Shown piece by piece: positions 1-8,888 of a stretch of DNA of 64,000 bases. The DNA is from Mucilaginibacter sp. 44-25 (GTDB taxonomy: Bacteria; Bacteroidota; Bacteroidia; Sphingobacteriales; Sphingobacteriaceae). Position 1 is the stretch's first letter, and each line of letters begins with the position of its first letter. Position numbers and translations under genes: made by a program. Below the pieces are notes generated by a model. That model did no database searches and had not been told where the DNA came from. It saw only the letters and a list, made by a program, of their open reading frames with translations. The stretch is taken from the NCBI GenBank assembly GCA_001898335.1, contig MKTS01000015.1, forward strand, positions 152,779 to 216,778, given 5' to 3'.

Positions 1-997
1 GTAACGAGCCTACTGTTTTGCGTATGCCTACCTCTTTAGCACGCTTTTCTGACCGTGCCGTACTCAGGTTCATGAAGTTAATGCAGGCCAGCAGCAAAAC
101 AAACACGCCTATTATACCGAACATCACAACAAACTGAATACCGCCACCAGTATTAACCCCATTTTTAAACTCGCTGTACAGGTGCCATTTATCCATAGGG
201 TGCAAAAACACGGCAGGCTTAAATGAAGCGCCCACCGCATCGCCCTGCAAGGTGATGTTTTTGAGCTTAAGGTCTTTGATACGTGCGGACACCTCTTTAA
301 TGTTAGCACCCGGCTGTAGCTGCGCGAAGATCTGGAACGAGTTGTTGCCCCAGCGGGTCGCCGCTCTTTTAAGCCAGGCTTGGGTGGTAAGGTACCTGTC
401 CCATGGCGCTATCAAATCCATACCATCAAAAGTGGTATTGGCAGGGAAATCCTCGTAAACGCCGCTCACCTTATGGTCGTACTGGTTATTAATGCGTATC
501 ACCTTATCCATAGGGTCGGTATTACCGAATATGGCTTTTGCCAGTTTTTGTGATATTAAGATAGATGAGGGGTCTTTTAAATTATCCCGGCTGCCTTTTA
601 GCATGTTAAGGCTTAGCATTTCGGTGGCTTCAGGCTGCATGTAATTACCTTTAGCAATCAGTTTTTGTTCTCCGTGCGACACGCTTAACGAGAACGTCCA
701 GCTGGATAAGCTAACGTATTTAAAATCGCTCTTGTAATCATTGCGCAGCATCATGCCCAGCGGTATAGGCATAGAGTTGCCGGTAAGCACCTCGCCGTTT
801 ATGGTTTGGTTTTGCATTACCTGCACAATACGGTCGTGATTTTTAAAGTATTTATCGTAAGATACCTCGTCCCATATCCACAAACCTATCAATATAGCTA
901 CCGCCATGCCCACAGACAGGCCGGCCACGTTGATAAACGTATGCGTTTTATTTTTGATGAGGTTGCGCCAGGCAATTTTCAGGTAATTCTTTATCAT
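1..997 (-). CDS. FtsX/MacB-type ABC transporter permease (partial, C-terminus outside window)
   Basis: The frame is open from an ATG at 997-995 to the left edge, about 332 codons. It begins MIKNYLKIAWRNLIKNK, followed by one hydrophobic segment (roughly residues 20-45) and a long extracytoplasmic region. It then runs into a second membrane segment and a positively charged stretch reading RSEKRAKEVGIRK, the coupling region typical of FtsX permeases. This is the MacB periplasmic core plus FtsX arrangement seen in the roughly 800-residue permeases that are numerous in Bacteroidota. Such proteins usually move small molecules or peptides, or extrude lipids, with an ATPase encoded elsewhere; the substrate cannot be read here. 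No ATPase gene is adjacent inside the window. Family is confident, substrate unknown. Confidence 0.85.
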   Translation of the reverse strand, partial: MIKNYLKIAWRNLIKNKTHTFINVAGLSVGMAVAILIGLWIWDEVSYDKYFKNHDRIVQVMQNQTINGEVLTGNSMPIPLGMMLRNDYKSDFKYVSLSSWTFSLSVSHGEQKLIAKGNYMQPEATEMLSLNMLKGSRDNLKDPSSILISQKLAKAIFGNTDPMDKVIRINNQYDHKVSGVYEDFPANTTFDGMDLIAPWDRYLTTQAWLKRAATRWGNNSFQIFAQLQPGANIKEVSARIKDLKLKNITLQGDAVGASFKPAVFLHPMDKWHLYSEFKNGVNTGGGIQFVVMFGIIGVFVLLLACINFMNLSTARSEKRAKEVGIRKTVGSL

Positions 998-1271
998 GGC
1001 AAACAGTGTTTAATAGGTATTGGTGCGTTACATGCTACTATTGCATTAATCATACACTTAATAATATGCCAATTGCGTAAATATATGAATATAAGTGAGT
1101 TGTGAAGTTAATGGATTAAAGAAACGTTCATAATCGGACAGTGGTTGTTCGGTTGCGCGCAGGATGTGTTCCCTTGTTTATCAGGGCTTTGTGTAACTGT
1201 TTATTTAGCGATTGCAGGTAAGCAATCATGCCTTAATGTAATCCTTTATCTTTACCATCTAAATTAAAAAG

Positions 1272-1976
1272 ATGGACTTCACTGAAAGCACTTTTCAATT
1301 ACAAAAAGAAGGTGGCATTACGGTTACCATGTTTGAGGTGGCGGAGCCAAAAGCAATAGTGATTTTTGCAGCAGGGCGCGGTGGCAGCCCGTCGCGACAC
1401 CTTCCGTTACTTAGGGCAATTGCAGCCAGGGGTTATACAGTGGCGGCCCCGCATTTTGATATGATACCATCTGCCATGCCCACAAAAGAACAACTGGATG
1501 CGCGCATCAGGCAGCTTGAGGTGATATCAGATGAATATACAACAGCGGGTTTGCCTGTTATTGGAGTTGGGCATTCCATAGGGGCAACCTTGCTGCTTAC
1601 GCTTGCAGGTGCAAAGGCGATAACTTTTTACAAAGAAAGTGTTAAGCCTCAATTAAAAAGGAATTTTACCGGGTTAGTACTGCTTGCACCCGCGGTAGAT
1701 TTCTTTTTGCATGAGGGCGCATCAGACGCGATAAATACAAAAGTATACCTGCGCACCGGTGCTAAAGACAATGTTACACCGGCCGATAGAACGATGATGT
1801 TTAAGGCCATGCTTGAGGAGCATGGTAGCGTAAATTTTGTGTTAGATGAACAAGCCGGTCATTTCAGTTATATGGACCAGTTGCCACCAAACGTGAAAGA
1901 TCCACAGCCTGACAGGCATTTATTTTTGGAAGAGCTGGCTAATGATGTAGCAAAGTTCATCGTTTCTTTAACATAG
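1272..1976 (+). CDS. alpha/beta hydrolase (dienelactone-hydrolase-like)
   Basis: Cytoplasmic 234-residue protein without signal peptide or membrane segment. The nucleophile elbow GHSIG places the catalytic Ser at residue 102. Asp165 (in GAKDNVTP) and His197 (in AGHFSY) are in the expected order and spacing for a Ser-Asp-His triad. Residues 28-40 (IVIFAAGRGG) form the usual first strand and oxyanion loop. Length and motif order fit the dienelactone hydrolase or small esterase groups; the substrate is unknown. The start is the first ATG in frame. The gene stands alone between a divergent permease gene and a terminator at 2141. A stretch after its stop may be a gene remnant (see 1977-2118). Confidence 0.8.
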   Translation: MDFTESTFQLQKEGGITVTMFEVAEPKAIVIFAAGRGGSPSRHLPLLRAIAARGYTVAAPHFDMIPSAMPTKEQLDARIRQLEVISDEYTTAGLPVIGVGHSIGATLLLTLAGAKAITFYKESVKPQLKRNFTGLVLLAPAVDFFLHEGASDAINTKVYLRTGAKDNVTPADRTMMFKAMLEEHGSVNFVLDEQAGHFSYMDQLPPNVKDPQPDRHLFLEELANDVAKFIVSLT

Positions 1977-2118
1977 GTGTACGTATTTAAGGATGATACC
2001 CTGATAGGGAAAGATAAATTTACCAACTTTCTGACGATGCCCCATGTACCAGGCAGTTGAGAAAATGGCCGCGCAAAGTAGTATATTTGACGGTGCGAAA
2101 TTCCCGCCGCTTAAATAG
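1977..2118 (+). pseudogene. possible degraded gene remnant
   Basis: Directly after the hydrolase stop, the same frame reads on as VYVFKDDTLIGKDKFTNFL and then stops. A frame starting in the last bases of that stretch gives MYQAVEKMAAQSSIFDGAK and ends in TAG at 2116-2118, just before the terminator. Dropping one base near 2041 would join the two into one protein-like tail. The composition looks coding-like, but I do not recognise the family and no intact parent is visible here. It may equally be chance, or a short real gene of 24 codons from the ATG at 2044. Confidence 0.25.
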
Positions 2119-2140
2119 GAAGTTTTAATTATATAGTGAA

Positions 2141-2170
2141 AACCCCGGCTTGCCGGGGTTTTCTTTTTTA
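2141..2170 (+). terminator. intrinsic terminator
   Basis: Perfect stem AACCCCGGC (2141-2149) with GCCGGGGTT (2152-2160) followed by a T-rich run. It ends transcription from the hydrolase. It also overlaps the GTG that would extend the next reading frame upstream, which argues against that longer start. Confidence 0.85.
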
Positions 2171-2222
2171 CCCATTTAACATCCTATTTTTTTGGCTATT
2201 TTGGGTTACCAATTTATCCATC

Positions 2223-2678
2223 ATGAGAAAGCTGCTTATCCTGCTTACTATTTCTATTTTTTCTTTGCCAGCGTTGGCGCAAACAGACAGAGAAGATATA
2301 AAAAAGACCATTAATACGCTTTTTGAGGGCATGCGCAAAGGCGACAGTACCGTGCTGCGCTCGGTGTTTCATAAGGATATGGTGCTGCAGAGTGTAGCCA
2401 GTAAAAAAGACGGTTCCACTGTGCTGATCACAGAAAAGGCGGGCGATTTTGTAAAACAGGTGGGCACGCCGCATAAGGAAATTTACGACGAACGCATTAC
2501 CTGGGGCGACATTAAAATTGATGGTTCGCTGGCCAGCGTATGGACGCCCTATAAGTTTTACCTCGGCGCGCAGTTCAGCCATTGCGGAGTTAACTTTTTC
2601 CAGCTGATGAAAACCGCGCAGGGCTGGAAGATCATATACATTGTTGATACCCGCCGCAAGGATAATTGCCCGGAGTAG
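2223..2678 (+). CDS. secreted NTF2-like protein (nuclear transport factor 2 fold)
   Basis: 151 residues from the ATG at 2223. This start is preferred over a GTG at 2136 because it yields a clean signal peptide (MRKLLILLTISIFSLPALAQ) and because the upstream sequence is a terminator. The mature part has the helix-rich beginning (REDIKKTINTLFEGM), a strand with FHKDMVLQSVA, and ending strands GWKIIYIVDTRRK that are typical of small SnoaL/DUF4440-like proteins of the NTF2 fold. This fold binds small ligands or acts as a stand-alone pocket; no catalytic residues can be assigned. Likely periplasmic. Single-gene unit. Confidence 0.7.
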   Translation: MRKLLILLTISIFSLPALAQTDREDIKKTINTLFEGMRKGDSTVLRSVFHKDMVLQSVASKKDGSTVLITEKAGDFVKQVGTPHKEIYDERITWGDIKIDGSLASVWTPYKFYLGAQFSHCGVNFFQLMKTAQGWKIIYIVDTRRKDNCPE

Positions 2679-2744
2679 TAAATTGATCAGAGGAAGCTAA
2701 TGAAGAACCAAACTGATGAGTTATAGATAGTTCCATGTTGTTGA

Positions 2745-3101
2745 TTAACTGTTATGGTTTCGGCGATGATCATCACCCCATTTTTCCATCGCATACCATA
2801 AAGGACTTAATTGCAGGGCCGATTCTGTTAACGAATATTCAACTCTCACCGGTACTTCTGCATAAACGGAACGTTTAACCAAACCATCTTTTTCCAATGC
2901 TTTTAACTGGAGTGTCAGCATGCGTTCCGTAATATTAGGCAGCAATTTTTTAAGTTCTGTATAACGCATAGCGCCCTTGTCAAGTTTATACAGGATCAGC
3001 ATTTTCCACCGGCCGCTCACCATATCGTGTGCATACACCATACCGCAAAAGTCCTGAAGTTGTTTACGGTTATATTGATTGGTGGAGTTTTCTTTACTCA
3101 T
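2745..3101 (-). CDS. HxlR-family winged-helix transcriptional regulator
   Basis: 118 residues, the usual size for HxlR proteins. The N-terminal CGMVYAHDMVSGRWKMLILY contains the conserved Cys and the G-[RK]-W turn. It is followed by the recognition-helix region RYTELKKLLPNITERMLTLQLKALEKDGLV and the wing VPVRVEYSLTE. Members of this family repress neighbouring oxidoreductase genes and sense quinones, diamide or aldehydes through the conserved N-terminal Cys. The gene is divergent to an NAD(P)H oxidoreductase gene across a 108-bp region with two inverted repeats, the classic arrangement for local repression and autoregulation (inference). Confidence 0.92.
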   Translation of the reverse strand: MSKENSTNQYNRKQLQDFCGMVYAHDMVSGRWKMLILYKLDKGAMRYTELKKLLPNITERMLTLQLKALEKDGLVKRSVYAEVPVRVEYSLTESALQLSPLWYAMEKWGDDHRRNHNS

Positions 3102-3115
3102 GGCTACTTACTTTT

Positions 3116-3132
3116 TTGTTCGCTCCGAACAA
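3116..3132. promoter_or_regulatory. palindromic operator candidate for the HxlR regulator
   Basis: Perfect inverted repeat TTGTTCG-CTC-CGAACAA, centred 23 bp upstream of the HxlR start codon. It falls in the predicted 5' leader of that gene, downstream of its -7 box. An autoregulatory site is inferred from position only. Confidence 0.5.
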
Positions 3133-3145
3133 TGGATGCGGTTCT

Positions 3146-3176
3146 TCAAAAGTAGCATTAGACAATATACTTTTGA
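3146..3176. promoter_or_regulatory. divergent promoter pair: inverted -7 elements
   Basis: TCAAAAGTA (3146-3154) and TACTTTTGA (3168-3176) form a perfect 9-bp inverted repeat with a 13-base spacer. Each arm contains TACTTTTG, an exact Bacteroidota -7 box (TAnnTTTG), one facing each gene. Right arm to oxidoreductase ATG is 34 bases. Clear -33 boxes are not evident. Confidence 0.6.
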
Positions 3177-3209
3177 CCTGTTTATATCAGTTAAACGTAA
3201 TTTATATTT

Positions 3210-3878
3210 ATGAAAATTCTTATAGTTTATGCCCATCCGGAACGTAAAAGTTTTAATGGCGCTATGTTTCAGGAGGCTTGTCGGGTTTTGGAAGCAGAGG
3301 GGCACCAGGTTCAAACATCAGACCTATATGGCATGGCGTTTAAACCTGTGTCAGATGCATCTAACTTCACCGGTTTACAAAACCCGGATTATTTTAAGCA
3401 GCAGTTAGAAGAATTGCACGCTACAGCCAATCATTTATTTTCTTTCGAACTTAAACAGGAAATAAAGAAGATAGAGTGGTGCGAGTTAATGATCTGGCAA
3501 TTTCCGCTTTGGTGGTTTAGCGTGCCGGCCATACTCAAGGGCTGGGTAGACAGAACATTTGCGATGGGGCAGGCTTATGGAAGCGGTAGGATTTATGAAA
3601 CCGGCTTTTTCAAAGATAAAAAGGCCTTATTATCTTTAACAACCGGCGGGCCGCAAGATGCTTACCTCAAAGATGGATTGCAAGGAGATATTAATGGTAT
3701 TTTGAGGCCGTTACAGCGTGGTATACTTCAGTTTACGGGTTTTAAGGTTTTAACGCCGCATGTGGTGTACGGGCCTGCAAGAATGAGCGGGGAGGAACGT
3801 GAATATGAATTAAAGCGCTGGGGAGATCGCCTTAGAATTGTGGCTGATGAGCCTGAATTTAATGTAGGTAAATATTGA
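3210..3878 (+). CDS. NAD(P)H-dependent oxidoreductase, flavodoxin-like fold (quinone reductase/azoreductase type)
   Basis: 222 residues. MKILIVYAHPERKSFNGAM is the FMN/FAD phosphate-binding start of the NQO1/MdaB/KefF group. WQFPLWWFSVPAILKGWVDR is the family hallmark that lines the flavin site, and TTGGPQDAY the second flavin loop. The enzyme should carry out two-electron reduction of quinones, avoiding semiquinone radicals. The pairing with a divergent HxlR regulator suggests induction by quinone, aldehyde or thiol stress (inference from context). It shares a bidirectional terminator with ettA. Confidence 0.9.
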   Translation: MKILIVYAHPERKSFNGAMFQEACRVLEAEGHQVQTSDLYGMAFKPVSDASNFTGLQNPDYFKQQLEELHATANHLFSFELKQEIKKIEWCELMIWQFPLWWFSVPAILKGWVDRTFAMGQAYGSGRIYETGFFKDKKALLSLTTGGPQDAYLKDGLQGDINGILRPLQRGILQFTGFKVLTPHVVYGPARMSGEEREYELKRWGDRLRIVADEPEFNVGKY

Positions 3879-3900
3879 GTAGGCTTTAGCATTACACATA

Positions 3901-3930
3901 AAAGCCCGGTTGCAACTACAACCGGGCTTT
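3901..3930. terminator. bidirectional terminator
   Basis: Stem AAAGCCCGGTTG (3901-3912) with CAACCGGGCTTT (3919-3930), A-rich on one side and T-rich on the other, between convergent genes (oxidoreductase and ettA). Confidence 0.9.
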
Positions 3931-3957
3931 ATAACTATCTTGATTCCTGGCTCTCTA

Positions 3958-5640
3958 TCAAGCTGTGAGCTTTTTATACTTTATCCGCTTAGGCGTTACA
4001 TCGCCTACACGTTTTTTGTGGTTCTCCTCGTATTCGCTATAGTTACCCTCAAAGAAGTACACCTGCGAGTTGCCTTCAAACGCCAGGATGTGCGTACAAA
4101 CTCTGTCCAGGAACCAGCGGTCGTGGCTGATGATCACGGCGCAGCCGCCAAAGTTTTCAAGCGCTTCTTCCAGTGAGCGTAAAGTGTTTACGTCAATATC
4201 GTTGGTAGGCTCATCCAGTAACAGTACGTTGGATCCTTTGGTTAAGGTAATAGCCAAGTGCACACGGTTACGCTCACCGCCCGATAGCACACCCACTTTT
4301 TTCTGCTGGTCGGCACCGTTAAAGTTAAACTTGGAAACGTAGGCACGCGAGTTAAGCGGGCGGTTGCCTACCATAATGTTATCCGTGCCGCCGGTAATAT
4401 TCTCCCAAACCGATTTATTAGGGTCAAGGTCGTCATGCATCTGGTCAACATAACCAAGGGCTACCGTTTCACCCACGCGGAAAGTACCGGCATCGGGCTG
4501 GTCCTGCCCGGTAATTAAACGGAACAGGGTAGTTTTACCGGCACCGTTGGGGCCAATAATACCTACAATACCTGCCGGAGGCAGCGAGAAGCTGAGGTTC
4601 TCGAACAATACCTTATCCCCATAAGCCTTGGTAACGTTATTAGCTTCAATAACAATATTACCCAGGCGTGGGCCCGGCGGAATGAACAGCTCCAGTTTTT
4701 CTTCGCGCTCTTTAGTTTCCTCAGAAGCCAGTTTCTCGTAGTTGGATAAACGGGCCTTTGATTTGGCATGGCGGCCTTTGGCGCCCATACGCACCCATTC
4801 CAGCTCGCGCTCCAGGGTTTTCTGGCGTTTGCTCTCGCTTTTTTCTTCAGCGGCAAGGCGTTTAGCTTTCTGATCTAACCATGAGGAATAATTTCCCTTC
4901 CATGGGATACCCTCGCCACGGTCAAGCTCCAGTATCCAGCCGGCCACGTTATCCAGGAAATAACGGTCGTGCGTTACGGCGATAACGGTACCCTTATATT
5001 GCTGCAGGTGGTGTTCCAACCAATCTATAGATTCGGCATCCAGGTGGTTGGTAGGCTCATCCAGCAACAACACATCAGGTTCCTGCAACAGCAGGCGGCA
5101 CAGGGCCACGCGGCGGCGCTCACCACCTGATAGAACCGAAATTTTAGTATCCGGCTCGGGGCAGCGCAGGGCATCCATCGCGCGCTCCAGTTTGGTATCC
5201 AGTTCCCAGGCGTTGGTAGCATCGATCTTATCTTGCAATTCGCCCTGGCGGTTCATCAGCTTCTCCATTTTATCGGCATCACTGTAATACTCTTCCAGGC
5301 CAAATTTTTCGTTGATCTCTTCGTACTCCTTCAATAGAGCAGTGGTTTCTGCCACACCTTCTTCTACTATTTCACGTACAGTTTTTTCGGGGTCGAGCTC
5401 AGGCTCCTGGCTCAGGTAACCTACGCTGTAGCCCGGCGAAAAAACCACCTCGCCAATATTGGTCTTATCAATACCGGCGATAATTTTTAACAGCGATGAT
5501 TTACCGGAGCCGTTTAAACCGATAACGCCTATTTTGGCGCCGTAAAAGAACGACAGGTATATGTTTTTCAGCACTGTTTTTTGCGGCGGGTAAACCTTAC
5601 TTACGCCGGCCATTGAAAAAATGATCTTTTCGTCAGCCAT
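3958..5640 (-). CDS. ettA: energy-dependent translational throttle protein EttA (ABC-F)
   Basis: 560 residues, close to the E. coli EttA length. Two ABC domains sit in one chain with no membrane segment. Walker A is GLNGSGKS (41-48) and GPNGAGKT (363-370); signatures LSGGE are at 170-174 and 452-456; Walker B/H-loop LLLDEPTNHLD and LLLDEPTNDID. The linker (about 245-325) is highly charged, as expected for the P-site tRNA interaction motif of ABC-F proteins. EttA binds the ribosomal E site and gates the first elongation steps according to the ATP/ADP ratio. A TATATTTG -7 box sits 30 bases upstream of the ATG. Confidence 0.95.
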   Translation of the reverse strand: MADEKIIFSMAGVSKVYPPQKTVLKNIYLSFFYGAKIGVIGLNGSGKSSLLKIIAGIDKTNIGEVVFSPGYSVGYLSQEPELDPEKTVREIVEEGVAETTALLKEYEEINEKFGLEEYYSDADKMEKLMNRQGELQDKIDATNAWELDTKLERAMDALRCPEPDTKISVLSGGERRRVALCRLLLQEPDVLLLDEPTNHLDAESIDWLEHHLQQYKGTVIAVTHDRYFLDNVAGWILELDRGEGIPWKGNYSSWLDQKAKRLAAEEKSESKRQKTLERELEWVRMGAKGRHAKSKARLSNYEKLASEETKEREEKLELFIPPGPRLGNIVIEANNVTKAYGDKVLFENLSFSLPPAGIVGIIGPNGAGKTTLFRLITGQDQPDAGTFRVGETVALGYVDQMHDDLDPNKSVWENITGGTDNIMVGNRPLNSRAYVSKFNFNGADQQKKVGVLSGGERNRVHLAITLTKGSNVLLLDEPTNDIDVNTLRSLEEALENFGGCAVIISHDRWFLDRVCTHILAFEGNSQVYFFEGNYSEYEENHKKRVGDVTPKRIKYKKLTA

Positions 5641-6126
5641 AAAAATTTATTGATTTATACTTAGGGAGAGCAAATATAGGATTTGAAATGTGGATTGGTG
5701 GAGAATTTTTCATCTCAAATTCATCCCATTATTTGTATCTTTCAAAGTAAATCGTTTGGTTTGCTAATATCGTGTTTCATGCCGTTGGTACACTTGCACA
5801 ACACCATGCCGTAATGGCATAAAACATGACTAATTGCCCTGCAAGTGCATAGTCGCGATAATTTTTATCCGGCTTAAACTATTTGAGCGGTGCAACATCA
5901 AATAATAAATGTTTTATTTGTTTATACCCGTGTTCAAACGTTTATTTACGGTTTGGGCAAACAAAACAAGGCCGTACGAATTAAATTTTTATCCGCTTTT
6001 ATCATCCGATTGTCTGTTAATATTTGATGTAGAAAAGTTGGCAACATTGTTGTTAAAAAAATAAAAATCGGCTTAACCTGGTGAAACAAATATTAGATTA
6101 GGACGATCATAATCAGAAAGGTATAT
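5641..6126. other. 486-base intergenic region with a nested stem, upstream of ettA and clpC
   Basis: No ORF of note. On the ettA side it holds the -7 box at 5671-5678. In the middle, CACTTGCA (5791-5798) pairs with TGCAAGTG (5840-5847), enclosing a second hairpin ATGCC/GGCAT (5806-5820). I found no confident -7 box for clpC. The length and structure leave room for a small RNA or a structured clpC leader; this is unproven. Confidence 0.5.
5671..5678 (-). promoter_or_regulatory. -7 promoter box of ettA
   Basis: TATATTTG on the minus strand matches TAnnTTTG exactly, 30 bases before the ettA ATG. No good -33 box at the usual spacing. Confidence 0.45.
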
Positions 6127-8661
6127 ATGGAAGCTAAATTTTCGCCACGGGTTAAAGATGTGATACAGTACAGCCGCGAGGAGGCACTGCGCCTTGGGCA
6201 TGATTATATTGGTACGGAGCATCTTTTGCTTGGCCTTATCCGTGATGGAGATGGCGTGGCAATTAAACTATTGAAAGGGCTGGCCGTTGATACCGCTAAA
6301 TTACGCCGTGCTGTTGAGGATGCTGTAAAAGGAACAATAGGCACAAATGTACATATAGGCAGTATCCCGCTAACCAAACAAGCCGAAAAGGTATTAAAGA
6401 TAACTTACCTCGAAGCCAAAATATTTAAAAGCGATGTAATAGGTACCGAACACCTGTTGCTATCCATACTGCGCGATGAGGATAACATCGCCTCACAGAT
6501 ACTGATGCAGTTTAACGTAAACTACGAAGTGTTTAAAGGAGAAGTAGAATCGAGCAAGAACGATATTACGGATGAAATGCCGGGTTCATCAACCGGTGGT
6601 GACGATGACTTTAAAGAGGATGATTCTTTCACCCAACCTAAAAAGGTATCAGACATCAAATCCAAAACGCCTGTACTGGATAACTTTGGCCGCGACCTGA
6701 CCAAAGCTGCCGAGGAAGGTAAGCTTGACCCCATTGTTGGCCGTGAAAAAGAGATAGAGCGTGTATCGCAGATATTATCGCGCCGTAAAAAGAACAATCC
6801 TATTTTAATAGGTGAGCCGGGTGTTGGTAAATCTGCCATAGCGGAAGGTTTAGCCTTACGCATTGTACAACGCAAGGTATCGCGCGTGTTGTTTAATAAA
6901 CGCGTGGTTACGCTTGACCTTGCCTCGCTGGTTGCCGGTACCAAATACCGCGGGCAGTTTGAGGAGCGTATGAAAGCAGTGATGAACGAACTGGAAAAAT
7001 CTCCGGACGTGATCCTGTTTATTGACGAGATACACACCATTGTAGGCGCAGGTGGTGCTTCAGGCTCACTGGATGCATCTAACATGTTTAAACCTGCCCT
7101 GGCGCGTGGAGAGATACAATGCATCGGTGCTACTACATTGGATGAGTACCGCCAGTATATTGAAAAAGATGGCGCTTTAGACCGCCGTTTCCAAAAGGTA
7201 ATGGTAGAGCCCGCTACGCCTGATGAAACTGTAGAGATACTGAACCGCATCAAAGAGAAGTATGAGGAGCACCACGGTGTTACGTATACCGACGAGGCTA
7301 TTAACGCCTGTGTTACCTTAACCACACGTTATATTACCGACCGCTTTTTACCAGATAAGGCTATTGACGCTTTGGACGAGGCTGGTTCACGCGTACACTT
7401 GACTAATATCCATGTTCCGCAAAATATCCTGGATATTGAGCAGAAGATAGAGCAGATAAAGGTAGAAAAGAACAAAGTAGTGCGCAGCCAGAAATACGAA
7501 GAAGCTGCCAAACTTCGCGACACCGAAAAACACCTGCTGGAAGAACTTGACCAGGCTAAAGCTGCCTGGGAAGCTGAAACTAAAGCGAAACGTTACACCG
7601 TAACTGAAGATAACGTTGCCGAAGTAGTAAGCATGATGACCGGTATACCGGTACAGCGTGTTGGCCAGGCGGATAGCGCCAAATTATTGGCCATGTCTGA
7701 AACTATCAGCGGTAAAATTATTGGTCAGGATGATGCCATCAAAAAGCTTACGCGTGCTATACAACGTACCCGTGCAGGCCTTAAAGATCCTAAGAAACCA
7801 ATTGGTTCATTTATATTCTTAGGCCCTACCGGTGTAGGTAAAACTGAGCTGGCTAAAGAACTTGCCCGCTTTATGTTTGATACCGAGGACGCGCTGATAC
7901 AGATTGATATGAGCGAGTACATGGAGAAATTCGCGGTATCTCGTTTAGTGGGAGCGCCTCCGGGCTATGTAGGTTACGAAGAAGGCGGACAGCTTACCGA
8001 AAAGGTACGCCGTAAACCATACGCGGTGGTATTGTTGGATGAGATAGAGAAAGCTCACCCTGATGTGTTCAACATCTTGTTACAGGTGCTGGACGAAGGT
8101 CAGTTGACCGACTCGCTGGGCCGCAAGGTGGATTTCAGGAATACCATCATCATCATGACCTCCAATATTGGCGCACGCCAGTTGAAAGATTTTGGTCAGG
8201 GTGTAGGTTTCAGCACCAGCGCCAAAACCACACAAGCCGAAGCACATTCGCGCGGTGTGATAGAGAACGCGCTGAAACGTGCCTTTGCGCCGGAGTTCCT
8301 GAACCGTATTGATGACGTGATCGTGTTTAACTCATTGGGTAAAGACGAGATATTCAAGATCATTGATATTGAGCTTGCCGCTTTATTTGGCCGTGTGAAC
8401 ACACTGGGTTATAAAATTGAGCTTACGCTTGAAGCCAAAGAGTTTATTGCCGAGAAAGGTTATGATTCGCAATTTGGGGCAAGGCCGCTTAAACGCGCCA
8501 TCCAGAAATACCTGGAAGATCCGATTGCCGAAGAGATACTCAAAGGTGAATTAACCGAAGGCGACACCCTGATTGTTGATTACGACAAAGAAGCCAATGA
8601 AATAAAGGTTTCTGACAAAAAGGGCGAAAACAAGGAGCCAAAAGAAGAAGAGCAGAAGTAA
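6127..8661 (+). CDS. clpC: ATP-dependent Clp protease ATP-binding subunit ClpC
   Basis: 844 residues in the order expected for ClpC. There is a Clp N-terminal double repeat (about 1-150), a first AAA+ domain with GEPGVGKS near residue 229, and a UVR/M-domain segment around 440-480 (KVVRSQKYEEAAKLRD). A second AAA+ domain follows with GPTGVGKT near 566 and the ClpB-type D2 small domain. The short middle region with a UVR motif separates it from ClpB. ClpC unfolds substrates for ClpP, usually with an adaptor, and handles damaged proteins and regulators. The acidic-basic tail (KEPKEEEQK) is typical of Bacteroidota. Own transcription unit, closed by a strong terminator. Confidence 0.95.
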   Translation: MEAKFSPRVKDVIQYSREEALRLGHDYIGTEHLLLGLIRDGDGVAIKLLKGLAVDTAKLRRAVEDAVKGTIGTNVHIGSIPLTKQAEKVLKITYLEAKIFKSDVIGTEHLLLSILRDEDNIASQILMQFNVNYEVFKGEVESSKNDITDEMPGSSTGGDDDFKEDDSFTQPKKVSDIKSKTPVLDNFGRDLTKAAEEGKLDPIVGREKEIERVSQILSRRKKNNPILIGEPGVGKSAIAEGLALRIVQRKVSRVLFNKRVVTLDLASLVAGTKYRGQFEERMKAVMNELEKSPDVILFIDEIHTIVGAGGASGSLDASNMFKPALARGEIQCIGATTLDEYRQYIEKDGALDRRFQKVMVEPATPDETVEILNRIKEKYEEHHGVTYTDEAINACVTLTTRYITDRFLPDKAIDALDEAGSRVHLTNIHVPQNILDIEQKIEQIKVEKNKVVRSQKYEEAAKLRDTEKHLLEELDQAKAAWEAETKAKRYTVTEDNVAEVVSMMTGIPVQRVGQADSAKLLAMSETISGKIIGQDDAIKKLTRAIQRTRAGLKDPKKPIGSFIFLGPTGVGKTELAKELARFMFDTEDALIQIDMSEYMEKFAVSRLVGAPPGYVGYEEGGQLTEKVRRKPYAVVLLDEIEKAHPDVFNILLQVLDEGQLTDSLGRKVDFRNTIIIMTSNIGARQLKDFGQGVGFSTSAKTTQAEAHSRGVIENALKRAFAPEFLNRIDDVIVFNSLGKDEIFKIIDIELAALFGRVNTLGYKIELTLEAKEFIAEKGYDSQFGARPLKRAIQKYLEDPIAEEILKGELTEGDTLIVDYDKEANEIKVSDKKGENKEPKEEEQK

Positions 8662-8678
8662 TCATCTGTTAATCATAC

Positions 8679-8710
8679 AAAATCCCGCTTATTGTGTAAG
8701 CGGGATTTTT
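8679..8710 (+). terminator. clpC terminator
   Basis: Stem ATCCCGCTTA (8682-8691) with TAAGCGGGAT (8697-8706), five-base loop, followed by a long T run. Confidence 0.92.
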
Positions 8711-8888
8711 TTGTTTTAGGCTTTTGTAAATAATATTTTAAGTACAGTTAAACCTTGCCCGAAAATTTTATTCATAATCATATAAAACAAATACGAAACA
8801 GCTGTTATTATAATGATTACAATGGTTGGATTAAACAATTTATCACACCATTAAACCGTTAAATAGCGGAATAAAAAAATTTACATTT

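Noticed and set aside
1135..1152. CGGACA-N5-TGTTCG as an operator between the permease and the hydrolase genes
   Set aside because: One mismatch in a 6-bp arm and no regulator gene nearby; could be chance.
2136..2222. Upstream GTG extension of the NTF2-like gene
   Set aside because: The extension runs through an intrinsic terminator, and the ATG at 2223 gives a clean signal peptide.
6522..7325. 267-codon open frame on the minus strand inside clpC
   Set aside because: Antisense shadow of a well-conserved gene; composition Ser/Arg-rich and no promoter or family features.
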